Origin: CAMTVQ01 sp947085255
Lineage (GTDB): Bacteria > Bacteroidota > Bacteroidia > Sphingobacteriales > Sphingobacteriaceae
Reading direction: 5' to 3'
Length of the DNA stretch: 64,000 nucleotides
NCBI GenBank assembly: GCA_947085255.1
Contig: CAMTVQ010000001.1
Coordinates: 434,001-498,000 of the forward strand
Made by a program: the position numbers and the translations under genes. Below the pieces are notes generated by a model, which was not told the origin of the DNA, made no database searches, and worked only from the letters and a program-made list of their open reading frames with translations. Shown here piece after piece: positions 12,001 through 17,059 of the stretch (positions are counted from its first letter, which is position 1; the number at the start of each line of letters is the position of its first letter).

Positions 12001-15000
12001 TTGAACCCGTAACTCCTGTGTAACCTGTACTTGATGTGCTGCCTGTTACTCCTGTATAACCTGTACTTGATGTGCTACCTGTAGTTGCTGTTGCACCTGT
12101 TGATCCAGTACGACCCGTAACAGCTGTGCTTCCCGAAGAACCAGTACGACCTGTAACGGCGGTACTGCCAGTAGTACCCGTCATGCCTATATCGCCAACT
12201 AAGTTAATATAGGCCAATGTAGGAAGGAGTGTAAGTACTCCGCCTCCAGCTGTACGATCTACATCTAAAGTTAGCTGCCCATTATTAATGTTATATGCCG
12301 TAACAAAGCCTTCTAAAAAATTAGCTCCATCTACCGCTATTCTTGCTCTTATCCCTGGCGAATATGCTAAATATGCTTGTGTTTGATAGGTATTTACACC
12401 TAGTGCAAAATTCAATACAGATAAAGTTGTAGTTGCAGAGTAGCCAGGCCCTGTTGGACTTGTTATACCTGTATTACCCGAGTTAGCTGTTGAACCAGTT
12501 GCTCCAGTTGCAGAGGTACGTCCGGTTGCACCCGTAATTGAAGAAACACCTGTAGTTCCAGTTGTACCTGTAATACCTGTACTTGACGTACTTCCTGTTG
12601 TACCATTTAATCCTGCTAAACTCATTTTTGCAGTGGGATTTCCAGGTGCAGTACCTACTTTTCTGTAAATGCGAATATCATATGTTACATTATCAATAGC
12701 GATATTGGTAATAATACCTTCAATATAATTATTTGCATCTACCGCAATAATTACCGTATTACCCGCTATGTAATTTAAAGGCTGAGGTGCCGAAACAATA
12801 AAAACCTGATTACTTAAATTAAAATTACCACCTCCTATACCATCATCACTTACCTGAGTAGTGGCATTATATCCTGCACCAGTTGCACCTGTTGATCCTG
12901 TAGTTCCACTTGCACCCGAAGTTGATGTTGTTCCTGTTATACCGATTGTTCCTACTTCACCTGCTACATTCACAAAAAATTTATCGGCTGGATTAACAAC
13001 AGCAGAACCTTTTGCCAAATCTTGTGTAAAGGTAATTACACCATTTATATACGTAGATACACGACCTTCTACATATACACTTGGATTAGATTGTAGTATA
13101 GCCCTAATACGACTTCCTGAAGGATACGCAACAATATCTTTGTACTCAGGAGAAACTGTTAGGGTTCGATTAGGAAAACTGGTAGTTCCTGCCGAAATGT
13201 TAAAATTGGCATTATCGGCAATAGAAAACACACCAACCCCTGTTGTACCAGTTGATCCCGTAATGGAAGATACACCTGTATTTCCAGTACTTCCTGTTGT
13301 GCCTGTGTAAGACGTACTTCCTGTTGCTCCAGTTATAGAAGATGCACCTGTAGCACCTGTAATAGATGATACACCCGTATTTCCAGTACTTCCTGTTGTG
13401 CCTGTGTAAGACGTGCTTCCTGTTGTGCCTGTAGTAGAACTTGCACCTGTTGCACCTGTAATAGAAGACACACCTGTATTTCCAGTACTCCCTGTTGTGC
13501 CTGTGTATGACGTGCTCCCCGTTGTGCCTGTTGTAGATGAAGCACCTGTTGTACCAGTAACAGATGATACACCCGTATTTCCTGTTGAACTTGTAGTCCC
13601 TGTTGCGCCTGTAACAGCAGTTGTACCTGTTGCACCTGTAATAGATGAAGAGCCTGTTGCTCCTGTAAATGAGGTAACACCAATAACCCCCGACTCACCA
13701 ACCAACGTAATTTGAGCTTCTGCCCCATTATCAGGTGGCAATCCTTCTATCCGGTCAATATTTACGGTAATTACTCCAGACCCTATATCATAGCTCGTAA
13801 CATTACCCTCTAAAAACTGATTAATAGCTACCGATATTTTTACCCTATTGTTTAGTGAATAGGCTAACCCTGTTTGTGTTTGGTAAGAGTTTAAATTGAA
13901 ATTATAGTTTTGATTGGCACCTGTTGTATATAAAATTGTTTTAGCATAATAGCCTGGTCCTGTAAAACCAATTACACCCGTAATACCTGTATTACCAGTT
14001 GTACCTGTAGTACCTAAACCCGTAGCGCCTGTTGTTCCTGTTACACCACTTCTACCAGTATTACTTGTAGCTGCTGTGGTTCCCGTTGAGCCAGTTGTGC
14101 CTAAACCTGTAGCGCCCGTAGCACCTGTAGTACTTGTACGACCAGTACTACCTGTAGCCGACGTATTAGCAGTAGTTCCTGTTGATGCAGTAGAACCTGT
14201 AGTTCCAGTATTACCTGTAGTTCCTAAATCACCAGCTAAACTAATACGCACTACTGTACCATTTGATGGTTCTGTACCAATTAGTCTATCAATATTTGCT
14301 ACTAATATGCCAGAGTTTATATCATAAGAGGTAACAAATCCCTCAATATACTGTGCTGCAGAAACAGCTATACGAATGCGGTCGTTTACGGCGTAAGCTA
14401 AACCTCTTTGTGTTTCATAAAACTTACTTCCTATTCCAAAATTGGGGAATGGCGAAGTACGAATAACGGTGGTGGCTAAGTAACCAGCGCCAGTTGCTCC
14501 TGTAGCACCAACGGCACCTGTAGTCCCAATACCTGTTGTTCCTGTTGTACCTTTCTGTCCAGTAGTACCAGTATTTCCATTTATTCCAGTAGCTCCCGTT
14601 GCACCACTACCCGTTGCTCCTGTTACCCCCGTAATACCACTAACACCTGTATTGCTCGTGCGCCCAGTAACACCAGTAGATGCGGTAGCACCTGTAACAC
14701 CACTACCCGTTGCTCCGGTAATACCTATTAAGCCCGTGTTACCTGTAATTCCTGTAGTTCCGGTAATGCCCAAACCTGTAGCTCCAGTAATTCCCGTCAC
14801 CCCATCAATTCCTGCAGAACCTGTAACTCCAGTAGTGCCATTTATCCCTGTGGTACCAGTAATACCTATTGCTCCTGTATTACCTACTCCCGTTGCGCCA
14901 GTAATACCCTGTAAACCAGACGCTCCTGTAATTCCTCTTTCGCCTGCAATACCAGTAGTTCCTGTTGTGCCAGTACTACCTATTCCTGTATTTCCTGTAA

Positions 15001-15649
15001 TTCCTTTTTCGCCAGTTGCACCTACGAAACCAATACCTGTGGCTCCTGTAGCTCCTTGCCCTGTATTACCTGTGCTACCAATAGTACCTGCTCCTGTAGC
15101 TCCAGTAGTGCCATTTTGGCCAACTTTACCAGTAAAACCGCTTAATCCATTTACTCCATTGAGGTACTGCTGTATCTTTTGATCTAAATTTCTAACAGAA
15201 TCGGCGATACCGGCCTCGTTGGCATACAATGCATAAGGCACCGAAAGCAATTGAAACGTGCCTAAATCGATAAACTGAGTAGCCGTACGTTCTTTAAACA
15301 GCACACGAATAAAATGAGGAGAATCGCCCCATTTGATATCTGAAAATTTGCTAAGTGTACCACCCACACGTTTACCCGAGCCTATTTCTATATCTACCAA
15401 ACCAAATTTATTGGTGTTGCTAATATGGTCTTCTTCGTAAGAAGGAATTAAATTTTGTGGACTTTGTGGGGTAATAACTACCCGAAGATTGATTTGCTTA
15501 TTTGCTAATGGAAAGCCTTGCTCATCACGAACAACTGCTTGATATTTAACCCCCTGTGGAGCACCTGTTTGCTGGCCAACTACCAATACCGGACATAGTA
15601 CTGCAAAGAGCAATGCTATAGGTAGAAGTAAATGCTTAAAAAATCTCAT
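1..15649 (-). CDS. Giant secreted collagen-like (Gly/Ser-X-Thr) repeat protein, C-terminus beyond window
   Basis: The frame starting at the ATG at 15649 was read through all non-repetitive segments and sampled in the repeats without finding a stop, giving at least 5216 codons that leave the window at base 1. Residues 1-28 form a signal peptide (MRFFKHLLLPIALLF, then VVGQQ). Residues about 30-170 are a head domain with the pattern GVKYQAVVRDEQG and ending QLLSVPYALYANEAG, a combination common at the N-terminus of secreted Bacteroidota repeat proteins. The rest alternates (G/S)-X-(T/S) triplet tracts with 13 globular modules of about 90 residues. A promoter lies 68-98 bp upstream. The role is unknown; a cell-surface fibre or adhesin is inference. 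Its neighbour encodes the T9SS plug, so a T9SS sorting domain beyond the edge is plausible but unseen. Confidence 0.9.
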   Translation of the reverse strand, partial: MRFFKHLLLPIALLFAVLCPVLVVGQQTGAPQGVKYQAVVRDEQGFPLANKQINLRVVITPQSPQNLIPSYEEDHISNTNKFGLVDIEIGSGKRVGGTLSKFSDIKWGDSPHFIRVLFKERTATQFIDLGTFQLLSVPYALYANEAGIADSVRNLDQKIQQYLNGVNGLSGFTGKVGQNGTTGATGAGTIGSTGNTGQGATGATGIGFVGATGEKGITGNTGIGSTGTTGTTGIAGERGITGASGLQGITGATGVGNTGAIGITGTTGINGTTGVTGSAGIDGVTGITGATGLGITGTTGITGNTGLIGITGATGSGVTGATASTGVTGRTSNTGVSGITGVTGATGSGATGATGINGNTGTTGQKGTTGTTGIGTTGAVGATGATGAGYLATTVIRTSPFPNFGIGSKFYETQRGLAYAVNDRIRIAVSAAQYIEGFVTSYDINSGILVANIDRLIGTEPSNGTVVRISLAGDLGTTGNTGTTGSTASTGTTANTSATGSTGRTSTTGATGATGLGTTGSTGTTAATSNTGRSGVTGTTGATGLGTTGTTGNTGITGVIGFTGPGYYAKTILYTTGANQNYNFNLNSYQTQTGLAYSLNNRVKISVAINQFLEGNVTSYDIGSGVITVNIDRIEGLPPDNGAEAQITLVGESGVIGVTSFTGATGSSSITGATGTTAVTGATGTTSSTGNTGVSSVTGTTGASSTTGTTGSTSYTGTTGSTGNTGVSSITGATGASSTTGTTGSTSYTGTTGSTGNTGVSSITGATGASSITGATGSTSYTGTTGSTGNTGVSSITGSTGTTGVGVFSIADNANFNISAGTTSFPNRTLTVSPEYKDIVAYPSGSRIRAILQSNPSVYVEGRVSTYINGVITFTQDLAKGSAVVNPADKFFVNVAGEVGTIGITGTTSTSGASGTTGSTGATGAGYNATTQVSDDGIGGGNFNLSNQVFIVSAPQPLNYIAGNTVIIAVDANNYIEGIITNIAIDNVTYDIRIYRKVGTAPGNPTAKMSLAGLNGTTGSTSSTGITGTTGTTGVSSITGATGRTSATGATGSTANSGNTGITSPTGPGYSATTTLSVLNFALGVNTYQTQAYLAYSPGIRARIAVDGANFLEGFVTAYNINNGQLTLDVDRTAGGGVLTLLPTLAYINLVGDIGMTGTTGSTAVTGRTGSSGSTAVTGRTGSTGATATTGSTSSTGYTGVTGSTSSTGYTGVTGSTGSSSITGTTGSTSSTGYTGATGSTGSSSITGSTGTTSSTGFTGTTGTTGASSITGTTGTTAATSYTGTTGTTGSSSITGTTGTTSSTSNTGYTGTTGTTSTTGSTGSSSITGTTGATSSTSNTGYTGATGFTGTTGSTGSSSITGTTGTTASTSYTGTTGSTGSSSITGTTGTTSSTSNTGFTGTTGSTSTTGSTGSSSITGSTGSSSTTGTTGSTSSTSYTGSTGSTGSSSITGTTGTTSSTSNTGYTGATGFTGTTGSTGSSSITGTTGTTSTTGTTGSTSSTGFTSTTGSTGSSSITGTTGSTSSTSYTGTTGSTGSSSITGTTGATSSTSNTGYTGYTGTTSTTGSTGSSSITGSTGASSTTGTTGSTSSTGYTSTTGSTGSSSITGSTGASSTTGTTGTTGTTSYTGATGSTGSSSITGTTGATSSTGFTGTTGSTGSSSITGTTGTTSSTSNTGYTGATGFTGATGSTGSSSITGATGATSSTSNTGDTGSTGSTSTTGSTGSSSVTGSTGVSSATGTTGSTSATGLTGTTGSTGASSITGATGATSTTGATGSTSSSGTTSTTGSTGSSSITGVTGATSTTGVTGSTSSTGFTSTTGSTGSSSITGTTGTTSSTGYTGTTGSTGSSSITGTTGTTSSTSNTGYTGTTGFTGTTGSTGSSSITGTTGSTSSTSNTGYTGATGTTSTTGSTGSSSITGTTGSTGSTSSTGFTSTTGSTGSSSITGSTGVSSTTGATGTTSSTGFTSTTGATGTTSSTGSTGASSTTGTTGSTSSTGFTSTTGSTGSSSITGTTGTTGSTSSTGFTSTTGSTGSSSITGSTGVSSTTGATGTTSSTGFTSTTGATGTTSSTGSTGASSITGTTGSTSTTGFTSTTGSTGSSSITGTTGATGSTSSTGFTSTTGSTGSTSITGSTGASSTTGSTGSTSFTGFTGTTGSTGGTSITGSTGASSTTGSTGSTSSTGVTSTTGSTGSSSITGTTGTTGSTSSTGFTSATGSTGGTSITGTTGTTSSTSNTGYTGTTGTTSTTGSTGSSSITGTTGATSSTSTTGYTGFTGTTGTTGATSSTSSTGFTGTTATTGYTGATGTTGSSSITGATGVTSTTGTTGATSSTSSTGYTGTTATTGSTGTTSYTGSTGSTSSTSYTGATGFTGATGSTGSSSSTGTTGSSSATGATGATATSGTTGGTGAGYAATTIITAINQTSAIAVGNIVNYETQLGLAYAPSNRVHIATDESNFVEGIVVSYSGINLNVRINSMSGTISTGQLAYITLVGDRGFTGTTASTGMTGAGYASTSVTPNTLAQGAIIAYTVSPVFVGYTTGMRLRAVAVGISPITFIEGTVVSYNTVTGVLTLQQDYVKGAGTFNNWSINIAGDPGFTGVTSNTGNTGITGTTATSGNTGSTGATANSGYTGTTGITGTTATTGYTGSTGYTGATGSTSNTGYTGATGTTGSSSNTGTTGSTSNTGYTGATGTTGSSSNTGYTGATSATGATGSTSSTSYTGVTGTTGSSSITGTTGTTGGTSATGVTGSTGSSSITGSTGASSMSGGTGTTGRTGTTGNTGLTSYTGAGYAVTISPKNASNNSPRLFDIISDINLFAYRTGARVRITQSTNNYLEGVITYTVGDNDFTVAIDRVVGTISLGPGDLPTMNIAGDFGQTGVTGLSSNTGFTGSTSATGNTGVTGVTGSSSITGATGNTSPTGFTGVTGATGSSSITGSTGSTSATGLTGVTGVTGSSSITGATGGSSATGTTGFTSATGYTGATGSTGSSSITGATGGSSATGTTGSTSSTGYTGATGVTGSSSITGATGGSSATGATGVTSSTGYTGATSSTGSTGASSISGSTGATAATGYTGATGSTGASSITGSTGATSYTGTTGSTGSTALTGNTGITGITGSSSITGATGSTSTTGNTGATGYTAATGTTGTTGSSSITGTTGVTSNTGTTGSTSNTAYTGATGVTGSSSITGTTGSTSATGYTGTTGTTGSTSLTGSTGSSSITGSTGTTSSTGYTGSTGTTSSTGYTGSTSTTGTTGATSNTGVTGYSGVTGTTGTSSVTGVTGTTSSTGYTGTTGVTGSTSMSGSTGSTSNTGYTGTTGTTGSTSTTGSTGASSTSGTTGVTGITGIGVYAEGVVEGINGSNASAYTINQSLISQIVNVRVDENYRLLVKYPVNTRVRVTVNDPNNMYEGTVLTYNQSTGALDVLVSLVRGNQAIVAGLKHYVYVAGEAGLTGITGTSSATGVTGISGSTGETGAGYRATTVVSPGTNDNIATGQSFQFSADNRLAYIVGNHVLIAQNENNYLLGTITGVSGVNYVLTIYKKVGNPTGVSGVSLEGANGTTGVTSISGVTGTTGSTAQSGVTGTTGATSNTGNTGSTAATGYSGTTGTTGTTSNTGSTGSTATTGVTGSTSNTSYTGATGASSITGSTGATSVTGYTGTTGTTGGTSATGYTGATSITGSSGSTSATGYTGVTGSTGSSSITGSTGASSTTGTTGSTSTTGFTGVTGSTGSSSITGTTGATAVTGVTGPTGITGGATGNTGVTAVSGTTGTTGVTGASSITGTTGASSTSGTTGSTGSTSATGITGTTGASSITGTTGTTGGTGSTANTGYTGVTGTSSITGATGTTGSTSQTGTTGTTGITGTTAFTGTTGSTSQTGVTGTTGSTANTSYTGVTGATGTTGSSSITGITGVTSTTGTTGVTSTTGSTGASSITGATGASSTTGTTGSTANTSNTGVTGVSGTTGISSTTGATGSTANTSNTGSTGVSGTTGVSSATGSTGSSSVTGVTGATSDTGITGATGSTGASSTSGVTGVTGATANTSVTGATANTGTSGTSGITGGTATTGFTGMTGSTSNTGFTGTTGTTGVSSITGATGSTAATGSTGTTGSTANTGFTGVTGTTGSSSITGGTGSTANTGYTGTTGSTGSSSITGGTGSTAATGYTGTTGSTSSTGYTGTTGSTGASSTSGSTGSTASTGTTGSTSSTGFTGTTGSTAATGYSGTSGSTGMTGAGYLVTATADGPPASLKVAISNDQQFILNPKFNAYTAGMYVRLIPITNTAIYKEGIIESYDLISGVLVVDIITIQNPTSDLTDYLVYNLTIAGLKGNSGTTGVTAATGVTASSGNTGSTAGTGTTGTTASTSNTGITGITGSTGASSITGTTGATGTTANTGYSGVTGTTAVTGTTGSTATTGYTGVTGSTSNTGTTGTSSATGFTGTTGTTASTGYTGTTGSTGASSITGATGLTATTGYTGSTSVTGTTGSTGSSSSTGGTGSTGSTSSTGFTGSTGSTGSSSITGATGSTSTTGFTGTTGTTSTTGYTGTTGSTAATGYTGVTGSTSITGTTGSTSNTGYTGVTGSTGSSSITGYTGSTASTGYTGTTGTTGASSTTGTSGITGATAITGYTGTTGSTASTGYTGTTGSTGASSITGYTGSTGSTAATGYTGVTGSTGASSTTGTTGTTAATGYTATTGTTGSSSITGTTGVTGTTAVTGYTGTTASTGTSGSTSTTGYTGSTGSTSTTGFTGTTGSTSTTGTTGSTSASGYTGATGTSANTGTTGSTSNTGFTGSTGSTGTTSATGYTGSTAASGFTGTSGNTGMTGAGYRVVATALFGVTPSSLTVNSMDAQKYSLDPEFNAYLPGSYVRLTPTTNVNIYKEGTVISYNQALNIFEVNITFISNPTLNDATPYILYNLSIAANRGNTGSSGTTGSSSITGYSGTTGATGVTGYTGSTSATGYTGSTSATGYTGTTGTTGSTSNTGYTGSTSATGYTGTTGSTSTTGFTGTTGSTSTTGYTGTTGSTGSSSITGSTGDTGTTGTTGTTSNTGYTGTTGSTGASSITGGTGTTGSTSNTGYTGTTGSTSNTGYTGSTSSTGSTASTGFTGTTGTTGFTGRGVYAEGIRAYRGDVDQSFISGFFTGSREVVISINNPYRLLVGFTPGMRVRIILDANTNIYDEGKVTSYTESTGELKVAINRGISDLAIIVGDSYPVKVVATG
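1190..2675 (-). repeat. Triplet tract, about 495 residues
   Basis: This (G/S)-X-(T/S) tract lies between globular modules at about 890-1185 and 2680-2955. A sample of the frame at 1742-1801 reads TGATAITGYTGTTGSTASTG on the minus strand, confirming that the giant frame is maintained. A similar shorter tract occupies about 305-890, and one of about 190 residues occupies 7290-7860. Confidence 0.75.
2965..4995 (-). repeat. Triplet tract, about 675 residues
   Basis: This is a long (G/S)-X-(T/S) tract between globular modules at about 2680-2955 and 5000-5235. Units are less homogeneous than at 9.3 kb, with many different X residues and scattered Ser for Gly. No stop is seen in the coding register where it was read. 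Confidence 0.75.
5620..7015 (-). repeat. Triplet tract with three 99-bp units at 6547-6843
   Basis: This is a (G/S)-X-(T/S) tract of about 465 residues. Units starting at 6547, 6646 and 6745 are each 99 bp and share the pattern TTGC(C/T)GAACTTCCACCTG at their plus-strand start. Translated on the minus strand, one unit reads GTT GST SST GYT GAT GVT GSS SIT GAT GGS SAT. Units of 72 bp follow toward 7000. Confidence 0.8.
8430..12180 (-). repeat. Longest triplet tract, about 1250 residues, Ser-substituted
   Basis: This is an uninterrupted (G/S)-X-(T/S) tract of about 3.75 kb. Ser replaces Gly at the first triplet position at regular intervals, as in GSTSST, GSSSIT and STSNTG. Recurrent units of 72, 81 and 99 bp are visible, all multiples of one 9-bp triplet. 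Because collagen needs Gly at every third residue, this part is unlikely to fold as a standard uninterrupted collagen triple helix; that is an inference from known collagen structure. Confidence 0.85.
9291..9848 (-). repeat. Tandem duplication of a 279-bp block
   Basis: The landmark GT(G/A)AA(A/G)CCTG occurs at 9291, 9372, 9471, 9570, 9651, 9750 and 9849 on the plus strand, with intervals of 81, 99, 99, 81, 99 and 99 bp. The block 9291-9569 is therefore repeated as 9570-9848. Within it, roughly 9435-9532 matches 9714-9811 essentially base for base, which points to a recent in-frame duplication of 93 codons. Confidence 0.85.
13235..13690 (-). repeat. Triplet tract with exact 99-bp higher-order period
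   Basis: The landmark GTATTTCC on the plus strand starts at 13278, 13377, 13476 and 13575, giving three successive intervals of exactly 99 bp (33 residues, 11 triplets). Flanking sequence in each unit is also strongly similar. The tract lies between globular modules at about 12960-13230 and 13695-13965 and keeps the coding register throughout. Confidence 0.85.
14500..15130 (-). repeat. Triplet tract 1, N-terminal and least regular
   Basis: This is the first repeat tract after the head domain of the giant protein. It begins with looser triplets (GVNGLSGFTGKVGQNGTTG) and mixes GIT, GAT, GNT and non-Thr triplets such as GEKGIT and GLQGIT before becoming regular. It is the part most like ordinary bacterial collagen Gly-X-Y sequence, with Gly at nearly every third residue. 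Confidence 0.8.
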
Positions 15650-15716
15650 GCAACAGAATATTTATATACTAATTGTATCGGTTCATCATGGTTTAGACAC
15701 AATTAGCCAAAGATTT

Positions 15717-15747
15717 CAAACTTAAGAAAATTAAAAATCTTACCAAA
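15717..15747 (-). promoter_or_regulatory. Bacteroidota-type promoter of the giant gene
   Basis: On the minus strand TTTG (15747-15744) is followed by 19 bp and then TAAGTTTG (15724-15717). This matches the Bacteroidota consensus TTTG-N19-23-TAnnTTTG exactly. The transcript would have an untranslated leader of about 60 nt before the ATG at 15649. Confidence 0.7.
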
Positions 15748-15777
15748 ATTTAATTCCTATTTGAAAACAATCTAAAA

Positions 15778-17040
15778 CTATCGTATTAAAGTGTTGCTTT
15801 TTAGTGAATTAACCCCAACTATTCTAAAATAATTGGCACCCACTGCTTGATGATACACATAGACTGTGTACTCGTTTTCGGTTTCGAATCGCTGACCTTC
15901 AGTAATCGTGATGTCCGGCTTTTTACTTGTTTTTGGAAGCAGCACATATTGATAATCATACACTCCTTGTTTTAGGTATAATTTACCCCTATAAGCCTGT
16001 GCTGCATAATCATACTGCATTTTATTAGCGGAGGTATATTGCCAATCTGTTAGCTTTCCAGTTATGTACACATCCCCATCCGTAAAAACAGGCGAATAGC
16101 GCAAGGTGAAATTCACCCAAGCATAATCTGCTTCTACTGGTGGGTTATTAAACTCTTGTACCCGCACAAAATAATTTCCATTAAAATCATTTAGAAACAC
16201 ATATCTATCAAACGTTTTGGCAATGTCATACACCAAAAAAACTTCATTAAGCGTGTCTATTTTTATTTTACCTACCCGCTCCGATTGGTAGCGCAGACTG
16301 CGCATATCGAATTTTCTAAACTCATTGCCTGCATCAAAAATATTGCTTTCGTTTTGCGAGTAGATGAGCTGATTGTCTCTAATAAACAATGGCTTAGTGG
16401 TGTATTGGCAATTATCCCAGCGGTTGTTTTGCATTACCACAATGCGTAAATCGCTAAAAGGATTATTTATTTGATAGTTTTTTGGAATATTGATAGTGAA
16501 ATCAATTTTATGTTTTTTAAATCGCTCATCTACAACAGGCGATTGTACGAGTGCAATACCAATTGGGACTATGTTTTCTACAATCAAAAAGCGACGGGTA
16601 AACAGCAACTGATTGGGATCATTGTTTTTGTACACTTTTAGCAAAAAATTGCCTGAAATGGTTGGACGCATGTTTTCATTAGGAAACTGCAGCTCATAAT
16701 GCACATATTTTTGAAGCGTATTATAAGAAAACTGATAATTGGCAATACGATCTTCGGCAAAGCCCTCCATGTACTCTAATTGCTGTAAATTGGCTGGTTT
16801 CCATTCTGGCGTACAGGGTTCTATGCTGTAAAAAATATTTTGTGGAGTACCAGAAATATCATCAAAAGACAATCTTAAACCAATACCCGAATTAAGCGGT
16901 ATGGCCGGAAAAGATTGCTCTTGCGAACTATTATAGCATTGTACTGCCTTTATCTCGGGCACGTACACATAATCTTCGTAGCGCAATTGCTGAGCTACTA
17001 CCGATAACGGAAACAAAATAAAAATCAGTATAAAACGCAT
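15778..17040 (-). CDS. Type IX secretion system plug protein (DUF5103 family)
   Basis: The product has 420 residues. It opens with a signal peptide (MRFILIFILFPLSVVAQQ), and the mature part begins LRYEDYVYVPEIKAVQCYN, followed by SGIGLRLSFDDISG. This order and the length match the DUF5103 family, whose Flavobacterium johnsoniae member is the Plug that closes the periplasmic end of the T9SS outer membrane translocon when PorV is absent. The C-terminal third contains FTLRYSPVFTDGDVYITG and a YDYQYVLLP strand, an early-set-like fold typical of the family. It is encoded 19 bp downstream of the ABC-F gene on the same strand and 128 bp upstream of the giant repeat gene, which has its own promoter. 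Whether the adjacency to a probable secretion cargo is functional is unknown. Confidence 0.85.
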   Translation of the reverse strand: MRFILIFILFPLSVVAQQLRYEDYVYVPEIKAVQCYNSSQEQSFPAIPLNSGIGLRLSFDDISGTPQNIFYSIEPCTPEWKPANLQQLEYMEGFAEDRIANYQFSYNTLQKYVHYELQFPNENMRPTISGNFLLKVYKNNDPNQLLFTRRFLIVENIVPIGIALVQSPVVDERFKKHKIDFTINIPKNYQINNPFSDLRIVVMQNNRWDNCQYTTKPLFIRDNQLIYSQNESNIFDAGNEFRKFDMRSLRYQSERVGKIKIDTLNEVFLVYDIAKTFDRYVFLNDFNGNYFVRVQEFNNPPVEADYAWVNFTLRYSPVFTDGDVYITGKLTDWQYTSANKMQYDYAAQAYRGKLYLKQGVYDYQYVLLPKTSKKPDITITEGQRFETENEYTVYVYHQAVGANYFRIVGVNSLKSNTLIR

Positions 17041-17059
17041 AATAGGCCTTACCAGTTAA

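Larger units (their letters stand above)
1..14495 (-). other. Thirteen interspersed globular modules of the giant protein
   Basis: From the N-terminus, modules of 80-100 residues lie at about 14230-14495, 13695-13965, 12960-13230, 12610-12875, 12185-12455, 8165-8425, 7865-8125, 7020-7285, 5315-5615, 5000-5235, 2680-2955, 890-1185 and 1-300. Each opens with a G-A/P-G-Y motif, carries a core like VR(I/L)...TN.(N/I)Y.EG and a following strand such as VISYN, then usually ends with (N/I)(L/I)xxAG..G before the next tract. They are clearly homologous to each other by eye. I do not recognise the family. The spacing suggests rigid repeat stalks broken by knobs, which is inference. Confidence 0.7.

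Noticed and set aside
8430..12180. A CRISPR array
   Set aside because: Repeats are continuous coding triplets with no unique spacers of constant length and no cas genes nearby.
1..15130. Bacteroidota O-glycosylation of the triplet tracts
   Set aside because: The known motif is D-(S/T) followed by a small hydrophobic residue, and Asp is nearly absent from the tracts. Glycosylation by another rule remains possible but has no sequence support here.
525..15182. Plus-strand ORFs rich in the pattern P-V-x-P-V (for example 525-779, 9075-9953, 14652-15182)
   Set aside because: They are antisense shadows of the Gly-Thr triplet tracts: the reverse complement of GGT/ACA-like codons reads Pro-Val in the opposite strand. 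They begin and end only where the repeat does and have no signal or domain.
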